Positions 30,904 through 38,964 of a stretch of 40,383 nucleotides of DNA are shown piece after piece; positions within the stretch are counted from its first letter, which is position 1, and the number at the start of each line of letters is the position of its first letter. The position numbers and the translations under genes were made by a program. The DNA is from a virus. The notes below the pieces were generated by a model. That model was not told where the DNA came from, ran no database searches, and worked only from the letters and a program-made list of their open reading frames with translations. Where the stretch lies: the IMG/VR virus record IMGVR_UViG_3300046777_001852, positions 1 to 40,383 of that record; one strand, 5' to 3'.

Positions 30904-32406
30904 ATGAAACTCAAACAACTGATGCTTGCACCTGTTGCTCTGGGAATGGTTGCTCCTGTTGCTGCGAATGCCGCAGATCTTAATATGGCAGCAGTCAACC
31001 AATATGTTTCCTCCGAGCAGGTCTCAAGTATCACTCAATTGTCTGATGTAAAGCCTACTGATTGGGCTTATCAGGCACTCAGCAATCTTGTTGAGCGTTA
31101 TGGTTGCGTTGCTGGTTATGAAAACGGAACTTACCTTGGTGGTAAGGCAATGACTCGTTTTGAAGCCGCTGCACTTCTGAATGCTTGTCTTGATCGCGTA
31201 ACTGAAGTCACCGATGAACTCCAGCGTCTTGCTACCGAGTTCGCCAATGAACTTCAAGTTCTTCGTGGTCGTGTTGCTAAACTGGAGAAACAAACTGCTG
31301 CTCTTCAGGCACAGCAGTTCTCTACCACTACCAAACTCAAAGGTGAAGCAACCTTTGTTTTGGGTGGTGTAGATGGTGCTCGTCTTGCTAACAGCACTAA
31401 TGTTGGAAACACTGCTTTCAACTATGACCTCCGCCTGAGTTTTGATACTTCCTTCACTGGTAAGGATCTGCTCAAGACCCGTCTGCGTTCTGGTAACTTC
31501 TCCTCGCAACCTTTCGGTTCTTCTTCCTCCCTGTTCAAACTGGACAAGGCAGAAACCTATGCGAACCAAGTCACTCTTGATCGTCTGTACTACAGCTTCC
31601 CTGGTCTGACCAAAGGTATGACTCTGACTGCTGGTGCTCTCGTTCGTAACACTGAGATGGCGTGGGTTCCTACCGCATACAAGTCGGACGTTCTTGACTT
31701 CTTCTCTGTTGCTGGTGCTCCTGGTGTCTACAATAAGGCAACTGGTTCTGGTTTCGGTGCTCAGTGGGCACAACCTACCAAGAAAGGTAAGGGTGGATTC
31801 GTTGCTGGCATCAACTACGTTGCCCAGAATGGTAACGACAGCACCAAAGGTCAGTTTGATGAAGATGGTTCTCTGAACACTCTTGCTCAAGTTGGTTATC
31901 GTGCTCCTCAATACGGCATCGCATTCGGTTACCGCTATGGTACTGAAGGCACCCGTGTTCGCACCTTCAACGCTCTGGGTGGTGGTTCTGGCAACCTTGC
32001 TGCTAACCAAACCTCCAATGGTTATGCTATCAATGCTTACTGGCAACCCAAGAAGTCGGGTATCATTCCTTCTGTGAGTGGTGCTTATGGTTGGAACACC
32101 GTAAGTCTTTCCAACAACCGCACGACTCCTACTGGTGCTACCGATTCACAAACTTGGATGGCAGGTCTTCAGTGGAGCGATGTGTTTGTTAAGGGTAATG
32201 CCGCTGGTTTTGCCATCGGTGCTCCTGGTAACGCTGCTTCTCTTGCTGCTGATCGCAAAGCGATTATGTGGGAAGCCTTCTATCGTTACAAAGTTAGCGA
32301 TGCGATCAGCGTGACTCCTGCTGTATTTTATGTGTCTAACAACCAAGGTCTGAAGCAAGCTTCCGATAACTATGGTGGTGTGATTCAGACGACCTTCCGT
32401 TTCTGA
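30904..32406 (+). CDS. Cyanobacterial-type SLH/OprB outer-membrane porin
   Basis: 500 aa from ATG 30904, chosen because MKLKQLMLAPVALGMVAPVA followed by ANA-ADL is a clean signal peptide; ATG 30874 is possible. An SLH domain (about 41-98: SDVKPTDWAYQALSNLVERYG, GKAMTRFEAAALLNACL) leads to a coiled coil (about 100-137) and then a beta-barrel with alternating strands ending in TTFRF with terminal Phe. This is the architecture of cyanobacterial SOM/iron-uptake porins. Codon use (CTG, ACC, CGT, GGT) is visibly more GC-rich and optimised than the glycan block, suggesting recent host origin and high expression. Confidence 0.88.
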   Translation: MKLKQLMLAPVALGMVAPVAANAADLNMAAVNQYVSSEQVSSITQLSDVKPTDWAYQALSNLVERYGCVAGYENGTYLGGKAMTRFEAAALLNACLDRVTEVTDELQRLATEFANELQVLRGRVAKLEKQTAALQAQQFSTTTKLKGEATFVLGGVDGARLANSTNVGNTAFNYDLRLSFDTSFTGKDLLKTRLRSGNFSSQPFGSSSSLFKLDKAETYANQVTLDRLYYSFPGLTKGMTLTAGALVRNTEMAWVPTAYKSDVLDFFSVAGAPGVYNKATGSGFGAQWAQPTKKGKGGFVAGINYVAQNGNDSTKGQFDEDGSLNTLAQVGYRAPQYGIAFGYRYGTEGTRVRTFNALGGGSGNLAANQTSNGYAINAYWQPKKSGIIPSVSGAYGWNTVSLSNNRTTPTGATDSQTWMAGLQWSDVFVKGNAAGFAIGAPGNAASLAADRKAIMWEAFYRYKVSDAISVTPAVFYVSNNQGLKQASDNYGGVIQTTFRF

Positions 32407-32428
32407 TAACTACTCATAAGTTGAGTGG

Positions 32429-32454
32429 AACCACCCCTTTCTGGGGTGGTTTTT
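32429..32454 (+). terminator. Strong intrinsic terminator after porin
   Basis: Perfect 9-bp stem AACCACCCC/GGGGTGGTT, loop TTTCT, T run to 32454. Confidence 0.93.
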
Positions 32455-32469
32455 CAGTAAATGGACATA

Positions 32470-32499
32470 TTTAACCTTCCGTTAACTTTAATCAAGTAA
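32470..32499 (+). promoter_or_regulatory. Pho box upstream of pstS
   Basis: TTTAACCT (32470-32477), 3-nt gap, GTTAACTT (32481-32488), 3-nt gap and a weak third unit TCAAGTAA (32492-32499). The 11-nt spacing and PyTTAAPyPyT core match the cyanobacterial PhoB site. Host PhoB control of cyanophage pstS is established in the literature. Confidence 0.8.
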
Positions 32500-32525
32500 A
32501 ATTACTACGAAGTTTTTTAATCCCA

Positions 32526-33503
32526 ATGAAACTCAAACACATTGCTACAATCGGTCTTGCTTTTGCTCCTGCTGCTGCATTTGCTGGACCTGCTATTAAT
32601 GGTGCTGGTGCTACCTTCCCTGCACCTATCTACCAGCGTTGGTTCCAAGATTACGCTGCTGCTACTGGTGAAAGAGTAAACTATCAGTCCGTTGGTTCTG
32701 GTGCTGGTATCCGCCAGTTCGTTGCTGGAACCGTTGACTTCGGTGCTTCTGATGAACCTATTAAGGCAAAAGAAGCAGCAAAAGTAAAGCGTGGTGTCGT
32801 TCAGATTCCTATGGTGGGTGGAACTATTGCTGTTGCTTATAACAAACCTGGATGCAAACTGAAACTGACTCAGAAGCAAACTGTCGATATCTTTGCTGGT
32901 CGTATTAAGGACTGGAAGCAAGTCGGTTGTGCTGCAGGTTCTATCAGAGTTGTTCATCGTTCGGACGGTTCTGGAACCACTTATGCTTTCACCAACTCTC
33001 TGGATGCCTTTGGTGGTTGGACTGCTGGTGTAGGTAAGTCAATCAACTGGCCTACTGGTGTTGGTGCTAAAGGTAATGAAGGTGTTGCTGGAACTCTTTC
33101 CAACACTCCTGGCGGTATTGGTTATTTGAACACTGGATTTGTTCGTGCTAACAAACTCCAAGCCGCTGTTCTTCAGAACAAGGCAGGTAAGTTTGTCGGA
33201 CCTTCTGCCGTGACTGGTGCCGCTGCTCTGAATGGTATCAAACTGGACCCCGTGACCCTTGCTGGTGAAGATCCCAACCCTGCAGGCGTCCGTGCCTATC
33301 CTATTTCCACTCTGACCTGGATTCTTGCTTATAAGAATGGTTATGCTCCTGGTAAGGCACAAGCAGTTCGTGATGCTATCAATTATGCTCTGAGTTCTAA
33401 AGCACAATCTATTGCGGATGACTTGGGTTATGTTCCTCTTGCTGGTTCTATTCTGAATCGTTCCCGTCTGAAAGTCCAACAAATCGGTCTGGGCGAGAAG
33501 TGA
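32526..33503 (+). CDS. pstS: Periplasmic phosphate-binding protein
   Basis: 325 aa. Signal peptide about 1-20 (AAAFA-GPAI). GAGATFPAPIYQRWF, SVGSGAGIRQFVAG, FGASDEPI and HRSDGSGTTYAFTN are the PstS phosphate-site loops; TLSNTPGGIGYLNTGF completes the second lobe. It captures phosphate for the host ABC importer PstCAB, supporting phage DNA synthesis in phosphate-poor sea water. Preceded by a Pho box and followed by a terminator, so it is an independent, host-regulated unit. Codon use is host-like. Confidence 0.95.
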   Translation: MKLKHIATIGLAFAPAAAFAGPAINGAGATFPAPIYQRWFQDYAAATGERVNYQSVGSGAGIRQFVAGTVDFGASDEPIKAKEAAKVKRGVVQIPMVGGTIAVAYNKPGCKLKLTQKQTVDIFAGRIKDWKQVGCAAGSIRVVHRSDGSGTTYAFTNSLDAFGGWTAGVGKSINWPTGVGAKGNEGVAGTLSNTPGGIGYLNTGFVRANKLQAAVLQNKAGKFVGPSAVTGAAALNGIKLDPVTLAGEDPNPAGVRAYPISTLTWILAYKNGYAPGKAQAVRDAINYALSSKAQSIADDLGYVPLAGSILNRSRLKVQQIGLGEK

Positions 33504-33540
33504 TTTGCATTTCCTAACAAAATAAGTATAAATTACTACA

Positions 33541-33567
33541 AAAGGGGCTTGACGCCCCTTTCTTTTT
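33541..33567 (+). terminator. Intrinsic terminator after pstS
   Basis: Perfect 8-bp stem AAAGGGGC/GCCCCTTT, loop TTGAC, then C and TTTTT. The loop is also the -35 box of the next promoter. Confidence 0.93.
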
Positions 33568-33577
33568 GCTATATAAT
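33549..33577 (+). promoter_or_regulatory. Sigma70 promoter nested in the terminator
   Basis: TTGACG (33549-33554) is the terminator loop plus first base of the 3' arm; 17-nt spacer; TATAAT (33572-33577). Transcription would start near 33584, about 20 nt before the hli ATG. Confidence 0.75.
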
Positions 33578-33604
33578 TGTGTAACAATTCTTAACGAATT
33601 TACA

Positions 33605-33799
33605 ATGACTGTAACAACGAATGAGCGTGGGCAGCAAAATATGTTTGCTAAAGAACCCACAATGTATTACCACAATTATGGTATGCAAACCCCTAATGAA
33701 TGGAAGGAGACCTACAATGGGCGCTGGGCAATGGTCGGCATTATTGCTGGGGCTATTTCTTATACTCTCACTGGTAAACTCTTCTTCGGGATCTTCTGA
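33605..33799 (+). CDS. hli: High-light-inducible protein 1
   Basis: 64 aa from ATG 33605. The chlorophyll-binding helix signature is ETYNGRWAMVGIIAGAISY (about 36-54) with the ExxNGRxAMxG motif. Hli proteins bind chlorophyll and carotenoid and protect photosystem II during light stress; they are common in cyanophages. The N-terminal tail is polar. First gene of a photosynthesis/redox run driven by the nested promoter. Confidence 0.93.
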   Translation: MTVTTNERGQQNMFAKEPTMYYHNYGMQTPNEWKETYNGRWAMVGIIAGAISYTLTGKLFFGIF

Positions 33800-33812
33800 C
33801 AATTGATTGACA

Positions 33813-33899
33813 ATGACTTCAATTATCTTTACAATAACTAGTGTTGCCTTTTTCATTTTACTGGCACACTCAGTTAATCAACTATCAGATACTTACTAA
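33813..33899 (+). CDS. 28-aa membrane microprotein
   Basis: MTSIIFTITSVAFFILLAHS then NQLSDTY: a single hydrophobic helix with short polar end, between hli and ferredoxin. Size and position suggest a thylakoid microprotein, perhaps tied to photosystem or cytochrome complexes, but it matches no subunit I recognise. Confidence 0.55.
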   Translation: MTSIIFTITSVAFFILLAHSVNQLSDTY

Positions 33900-34461
<562 letters not shown>

Positions 34462-34465
<4 letters not shown>

Positions 34466-34581
34466 AATTTGGTTTTACCCCTGAGGCAGAAATCCTCAAT
34501 TCTCGTCTAGCAATGCTTGGATTTGTCGCAGCTGTTGCTTCTTATGCCTTCACTGGGCAAGTGATTCCTGGAGTTTGGTGA
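34462..34581 (+). CDS. hli: High-light-inducible protein 2 (short form)
   Basis: 39 aa. EILNSRLAMLGFVAAVASYAF is the chlorophyll-binding helix with ExxNxRxAMxG, followed by TGQVIPGVW, typical of short phage/host Hli. AAAGGAG (34448-34454) precedes the ATG by 7 nt. Lies between a ferredoxin-linked gene and a peroxiredoxin. Confidence 0.92.
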
Positions 34582-34582
34582 T

Positions 34583-35122
34583 ATGGAAATGACTATGCGT
34601 AGCGAAGGTTATCAGCTTCCTCAAGTTCAATTCATTTTTCGTGAATCTGGAGAATTCGTAACTCGTACAACCGCAGAACTTTTTGATGGTAAGCGTGTGG
34701 TTATTTTCAGTCTGCCTGGTGCATTCACTCCTACTTGCTCTGCTTATCAGTTGCCTGGATTTGAAGAGAAGTACGAAGATTTTATTGGACTCGGTATTGA
34801 TGCTATTTACTGCATCTCTGTTAATGATGGGTTTGTTATGAATGCCTGGGCTAAGGACCAGAACATTGAGAAAGTCAAACTCATTCCAGACGGCAATGCT
34901 TACTTCACACGTTCTATGGGAATGCTTGTTAATAAGTCCAACCTTGGTTTCGATAATCGGTCTTGGCGTTATGCTGCGGTCGTGGATAATGGAATCATCG
35001 AAAAACTATTCGTGGAAGAGGGGATCCGGCACAATGCCGACACCGACCCTTATGAAGCGACTACTCCTGAAAATGTTCTAGAGTATGTATCGGCAAATCT
35101 GAAAGTTGGTGCTACAACTTGA
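34583..35122 (+). CDS. Type II (Prx5-like) peroxiredoxin
   Basis: 179 aa. FSLPGAFTPTCS with peroxidatic Cys near 52, LPGFEEKYEDF, DAIYCISVNDGFVMNAWAKD (a second Cys near 75) and the Arg-containing SWRYAAVVDNG. Reduces H2O2 and alkyl peroxides with thiol donors. Fits oxidative stress from PTOX, Hli and disturbed electron flow. Three ATGs lie within 12 nt; the first is used here. Ends at a terminator that runs into a late promoter. Confidence 0.85.
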   Translation: MEMTMRSEGYQLPQVQFIFRESGEFVTRTTAELFDGKRVVIFSLPGAFTPTCSAYQLPGFEEKYEDFIGLGIDAIYCISVNDGFVMNAWAKDQNIEKVKLIPDGNAYFTRSMGMLVNKSNLGFDNRSWRYAAVVDNGIIEKLFVEEGIRHNADTDPYEATTPENVLEYVSANLKVGATT

Positions 35123-35132
35123 AGATAAATGA

Positions 35133-35156
35133 AGCGCCTAAACAGGCGCTTTTTTT
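35133..35156 (+). terminator. Intrinsic terminator after peroxiredoxin
   Basis: Perfect 7-bp stem AGCGCCT/AGGCGCT, loop AAAC, T run 35150-35156. Its last T is the first base of the following TATAAATA. Confidence 0.92.
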
Positions 35157-35163
35157 ATAAATA
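35156..35163 (+). promoter_or_regulatory. T4-type late promoter fused to terminator
   Basis: Exact TATAAATA beginning on the last base of the T run, 24 nt before the C39 peptidase-like gene. Confidence 0.75.
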
Positions 35164-35187
35164 TCTTCAGTGTTTAAGTAATATCCA

Positions 35188-35859
35188 ATGACTCTAGATC
35201 TCCATAACTTTTTTAAGTTTTATGATGAGAAGAACGCAAATCACGTAGCTGCTGTTCAGTGGTTGGAAGATAATCTTCCCGCACAATTTCTAGACGACGC
35301 AGAGACTGATTGGATTGGTATTTTCAGAACAAAACCACCAACTCCAGCAGTACTCGATGTTCCATATTTCAATCAAGTAGACAACTACAGAGATGCACAT
35401 AGAACTTGTAACAGTTCGTCATGTGCTATGTGTCTTGCATTCCTCAAGCCAGGAAGCATCAAAGGTGACGATGAGTATGTTAAGAAAGTATTTGCGATTG
35501 GCGACACGACTGACCATGCGGTACAAACAAAGGTACTTGCAGGTTATGGAGTTAAGTCACACTTTAGTTACAATCTTTCTTTTGCTGATATTGATAAAAG
35601 TCTTGACGCTGGGAAACCCGTTGTTATTGGTATCCTTCACCGTGGTCCTTTATCTGCACCTACTGGTGGGCACATGTGTGTAGTCATCGGTAAGACACCA
35701 GATGGTAAGGGTTACTATGTAAATGATCCATATGGTTCATGTAATGATAATTACACTGGTCCAGTAACAAATGGTAAGAAGACCATTTATACTAAAGCAA
35801 TGCTTAAGCATCGTTGGTGCCCAGGAGGTAACGATGGCTGGGGAAGAATCTTCGATTAA
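35188..35859 (+). CDS. C39-like peptidase with phage N-terminal module
   Basis: 223 aa. Residues 1-47 (DLHNFFKFYDEKN, VQWLEDNLP, DWIGIFR) form a module shared with the GH24 lysozyme at 35958. From about 55, VLDVPYFNQVDN, likely nucleophile Cys79 in NSSSCAMCLAF, His162 in GGHMCVVIG and Asn179/Asp180 in VNDPYG fit a C39_2 papain-like fold. Probably cleaves peptide cross-links or host proteins. No signal peptide, so it may be a virion-borne or holin-released enzyme. Confidence 0.75.
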   Translation: MTLDLHNFFKFYDEKNANHVAAVQWLEDNLPAQFLDDAETDWIGIFRTKPPTPAVLDVPYFNQVDNYRDAHRTCNSSSCAMCLAFLKPGSIKGDDEYVKKVFAIGDTTDHAVQTKVLAGYGVKSHFSYNLSFADIDKSLDAGKPVVIGILHRGPLSAPTGGHMCVVIGKTPDGKGYYVNDPYGSCNDNYTGPVTNGKKTIYTKAMLKHRWCPGGNDGWGRIFD

Positions 35860-35971
35860 TTTCAAGAGAAAGATGCTTAAGGTTATTAAGGATCTTACAA
35901 ACAACGGTAAACATAAAGAAGCAAACGACCTTTTTCAAAAGTATTTTGGAGGACCAAATGGCAAGAGTTGA
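35834..35971 (+). CDS. Small basic protein between the two lytic genes (45 aa)
   Basis: ATG 35834 with GGAGG 5-9 nt upstream, overlapping the peptidase by 26 nt and the lysozyme by 14 nt. Lys-rich helical product (FKRKMLKVIKDLTNNGKHKE) ending in GGPNGKS. Overlap on both sides suggests a tightly coupled trio; it may regulate or chaperone a lytic partner. Confidence 0.6.
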   Translation: MAGEESSINFKRKMLKVIKDLTNNGKHKEANDLFQKYFGGPNGKS

Positions 35972-36626
35972 TCTACACAATTTCTTTCAGTTTTATGACG
36001 AAAGAAATCCAAATCACGTTAAAGCAGTTCAATGGTTAGAAGACAATCTTCCCGTTAAGTATCTGGAAGATAATGTTGATTGGGCGGAGATTTTTAGAGG
36101 AAAAAAGACTAGTGCTGCACCAGCCCCAGCCGCTGCTGCAGCTCCTGTAACTGGTGGTGATGATGTCCCACAAATGGGCATCAAGTTAATCAAGGAGTTT
36201 GAAGGATGCCACCTTAAGGCATATCCTGACCCTCTGACTGGTGGACTTCCAATTACTATTGGTTGGGGATCTACCCGTAAGAAGGATGGGTCACCTTTCA
36301 AACTTGGTGATACACTGACTCAACAGGAAGCAGATGCACTTCTGATTGAGCAGTGTAAGAAGGAGTTTCTTCCCGCATTACGCAAAATCCCATATTGGAG
36401 TGAAATGTCAGATGGAAAAAGAGGAGCTTTGCTCAGCTTTGCTTATAATCTTGGTGCCGGTTTTTACGGTGGCGATAACTTTAATACTATTACTAAACGC
36501 TTGAAGAATAAAGAGTGGGACTTAGTTCCTGATGCTTTATTCCTCTATCGCAATCCTGGTTCTAATGTAGAGGCAGGTCTCGCAAGACGCCGTAAGGCAG
36601 AGGGCGAAGCCTGGAAGAAGGGATAA
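35958..36626 (+). CDS. GH24 (T4-type) lysozyme with phage N-terminal module
   Basis: 222 aa from ATG 35958 (GGAGG upstream). Residues 1-47 repeat the module of the C39-like peptidase; an Ala/Pro linker spans 50-66; the GH24 domain starts near 72 with FEGCHLKAYPDPLTGG and TIGWG, giving Glu82, Asp91 and Thr100 as the E-D-T triad. LSFAYNLGAGFY and GLARRRKAEGEAW complete the fold. It cuts the glycan backbone of peptidoglycan. The extra N-terminal domain is not in T4 gpe. The stop codon merges with a late-promoter box. Confidence 0.88.
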   Translation: MARVDLHNFFQFYDERNPNHVKAVQWLEDNLPVKYLEDNVDWAEIFRGKKTSAAPAPAAAAAPVTGGDDVPQMGIKLIKEFEGCHLKAYPDPLTGGLPITIGWGSTRKKDGSPFKLGDTLTQQEADALLIEQCKKEFLPALRKIPYWSEMSDGKRGALLSFAYNLGAGFYGGDNFNTITKRLKNKEWDLVPDALFLYRNPGSNVEAGLARRRKAEGEAWKKG

Positions 36627-36696
36627 ATAATTACAATCATAACTGATTCTTGATCTTTTGATCTGAATCTACATACTCCGAGTCCTCTGGACTTGG
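36623..36696 (+). promoter_or_regulatory. Late box and paired hairpins before the barrel protein
   Basis: ATAAATA at 36623-36629 overlaps the lysozyme stop. Two hairpins follow: GATTC-GATC/GATC-GAATC (36645-36669) and CCGAGTCC-TCT-GGACTTGG (36678-36696, one G-T), then a T-rich stretch. A 137-nt leader this structured suggests attenuation or mRNA stabilisation. Confidence 0.45.
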
Positions 36697-36765
36697 TGAA
36701 TACTTTACTTTTTAAACACACTTCGGTCTGTTTTGTTTAGTACACACTAAGCTCAGAGGATTCTT

Positions 36766-38589
36766 ATGTCTTACGCTACAAGGGCGCTTGCTGTAGCGTC
36801 TGCTCTTTTGATGGGAGCACCAACAGCAGTATTAGCACACACTAACTCTATCGGATATGTTGGTTCAGGCAATGGAACAGTTACCTTTTGGTATGGTAAC
36901 TGGCATCCTGGAACCACCTTTACTGAAGGTACTATGACCTTGCAAGGTGTAAATGGAACTAGTTTTGCACCAACAACCGTCAACTGGACCTTAATTCAGA
37001 ACACAATGCCTACAGGTCTTGTTTCTGGAACAAACTATTTTATGAGTGACGGAACATCTCTTGTTCCATATGTTGCTGGTAACTCAGGATGTGTTTATAA
37101 TTCTTGTACAAGTTATAGTTGGCAGGGTGTAACATTCACTGGTCTTTCTGCTGGTGATTATCAGTTTACTTATAATCCTATTCAATATCCAACGGCAAAC
37201 TGGGACCCAGCACACCCAACAATTCAAACTGGTACTGTAACTCTTACAAGTGCAATTATTGCTGGTCCATCAGCACCAACTGTTACATCAACTGCTGCTG
37301 GTTCTGATATTGTTACTACATCAACAACTTATGGAACCAGAACTGTAACTGGAAATCCACACAGACACGTGATGGGAACTGATGCGAATGGTAATCAAAC
37401 AGAAACTCACTATACTGATAGTGCTGTAACAACCATTCCAACAACCACAGTTACTACCACAACAACTCCAGTAACAGTTACAACTTGGTCTGATGGTTCT
37501 ACTACCACAACAAATGGTACTCCAGTTGTAACATCAGTCACAACTGATGATAATGCTGGAACAACTGTTATTACTCAAACCAACGTAATTGATTGGGTAA
37601 AGACCAGAACTTATGATGTTGCTGCTGTTTCTTCAGTTCAGCATACAGCATCTGAAAGTGGTGGAAAGCAAAAAGTCAATGCCTATACAACCACTACAAC
37701 CACAACCACTCCAGTTTACACAAAGGTCTACCCCAATGGTTCCCCTACTGTAGTTACAACTGGTCCTGCAACTGTTGATGTTGCTTATGCATCCAGAGAT
37801 TACTTTGGTCGTATTGATCAGTTAGAAGTTCTTGATGGAATCAATGATGGTATTAATGGACTTCTGAATCACGAACCAACCTCAGGTAAGCAAAGATTGA
37901 GAGTGTTTGAGAACAACAGATTTGTTCAATCATACAATGCCGATGGATACACTGCAGATTCCAAGATCTTCGGTGGTGGTTTTGAGTTTGATGTAACTAA
38001 AGGATGGACTCTTGGTGGACAGTATAATAGAGTTAACATAAACCTCAATGGTGTTGACTCAAGCACACAACAGAACAAAGATCACTTTGGTGTATTCAGT
38101 GAACTCAGAGGAAACACACTGACTCTGAATACTAATGCTGCTATTGCGAACAGCAACTACAAGTATAACAGAAATGTTGAAGGTGTCTTTAATAATGCTG
38201 GCGAAACAACTGGTTCTGAGTGGTGGGTATCCAATCGTTTATATTGGCATCTTCACAAGGCAGTAAAACCATTTGTTGGTTATACTGTTCAGAATGTAAA
38301 GAGAAACGCTTATAATGAAACTGGTTCTTCAGAATCTGCTAGAAATGTTGGTGAGTTTAATCAAACCACACACGTTGGAGAAGCAGGACTCAAACTGGAA
38401 ACTCGTTTTGGTGGTAAGAAAAAGGATCTCTTTGGTGTTAGCGTAGAAGGTGCTTATGGAACTGATAACTCTTATGGAGTTACTGCAGAAGTGGATTATA
38501 AAGAGATGTTAATTGTCGAAGCATCTCATGGTGTAAATAATGGAGTCACCAACAATTCTATTGCTGGTAAGATTAAATTTAAGTTCTAA
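36766..38589 (+). CDS. Secreted Thr-rich protein with beta-barrel-like C-terminus
   Basis: 607 aa. Signal peptide about 1-24 (SALLMGAPTAVLA-HTN). A passenger-like region follows, then Thr/Val tracts at about 220-275 and 305-335 (TTTVTTTTTP, TTTTTTTTPVY), and from about 390 a run of alternating polar/hydrophobic strands (GGGFEFDVTKGWTLGGQYN, LYWHLHKAVKPFVGYTVQ) ending IAGKIKFKF with a terminal Phe, the BAM signal. This resembles an autotransporter-like outer-membrane protein. Encoded by phage it could alter the infected cell surface; a virion role is the alternative. Unrecognised as a family. Confidence 0.6.
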   Translation: MSYATRALAVASALLMGAPTAVLAHTNSIGYVGSGNGTVTFWYGNWHPGTTFTEGTMTLQGVNGTSFAPTTVNWTLIQNTMPTGLVSGTNYFMSDGTSLVPYVAGNSGCVYNSCTSYSWQGVTFTGLSAGDYQFTYNPIQYPTANWDPAHPTIQTGTVTLTSAIIAGPSAPTVTSTAAGSDIVTTSTTYGTRTVTGNPHRHVMGTDANGNQTETHYTDSAVTTIPTTTVTTTTTPVTVTTWSDGSTTTTNGTPVVTSVTTDDNAGTTVITQTNVIDWVKTRTYDVAAVSSVQHTASESGGKQKVNAYTTTTTTTTPVYTKVYPNGSPTVVTTGPATVDVAYASRDYFGRIDQLEVLDGINDGINGLLNHEPTSGKQRLRVFENNRFVQSYNADGYTADSKIFGGGFEFDVTKGWTLGGQYNRVNINLNGVDSSTQQNKDHFGVFSELRGNTLTLNTNAAIANSNYKYNRNVEGVFNNAGETTGSEWWVSNRLYWHLHKAVKPFVGYTVQNVKRNAYNETGSSESARNVGEFNQTTHVGEAGLKLETRFGGKKKDLFGVSVEGAYGTDNSYGVTAEVDYKEMLIVEASHGVNNGVTNNSIAGKIKFKF

Positions 38590-38593
38590 AAAC

Positions 38594-38600
38594 CTAAATA
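38594..38600 (+). promoter_or_regulatory. Late-promoter-like box
   Basis: CTAAATA, 25 nt before ATG 38626, right after the barrel gene stop. Confidence 0.55.
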
Positions 38601-38625
38601 AGAAGGACATCAATCACACGGACTG

Positions 38626-38964
38626 ATGGGAAACACAAAGGAAAAAGCTATGGGACAAGTGATTCGTATTGCTATTCTGAGTTGGTCTGCCGCTCTTTTG
38701 ACTGCATCATATGCTGGTATGCTCTCTAAGATGGATCCAACTTTCATTGCGACCGTCTTTACTGCCTCTGCTGCTACTTTTGGAATTAATACCATGAAGA
38801 AAGGTGGAGAAGATGATGAAAAGAAAGAAGAGCCAAAGAGAGAAGAAGTGGTGGTTGAAGCTCCACCAGAATTACCTGTTTCGGAAGCGCCAGCACCATC
38901 TCTTGAAGAGAGAGTTGAAGCTCTTGAGGAGGGTCAAGTTCAACCACGTACCGCAGGAGCATAA
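38626..38964 (+). CDS. Holin-like membrane protein
   Basis: 112 aa; ATG 38650 (MGQVIRIAILSW) is an alternative start giving 104 aa. Two hydrophobic segments (about 11-31 and 38-54) are followed by a strongly charged tail (GGEDDEKKEEPKREE) and a Pro/Glu-rich end. This size and layout suit a class II/III holin, and it lies 2 kb after the lysozyme. No sequence family is recognised, so the role is inferred from topology and context. Confidence 0.5.
   Translation: MGNTKEKAMGQVIRIAILSWSAALLTASYAGMLSKMDPTFIATVFTASAATFGINTMKKGGEDDEKKEEPKREEVVVEAPPELPVSEAPAPSLEERVEALEEGQVQPRTAGA

Noticed and set aside
31024-32046. 340-codon open frame on the minus strand opposite the porin
   Set aside because: It mirrors the porin codon by codon; biased codons of the real gene leave the opposite frame open. 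Ser/Thr-rich low-complexity product, no domain, no ribosome site.
37430-37740. ACA/ACT-rich tracts resembling a DNA microsatellite
   Set aside because: They encode Thr runs of the secreted protein in frame with mixed synonymous codons, so selection is on protein composition rather than DNA repeat.
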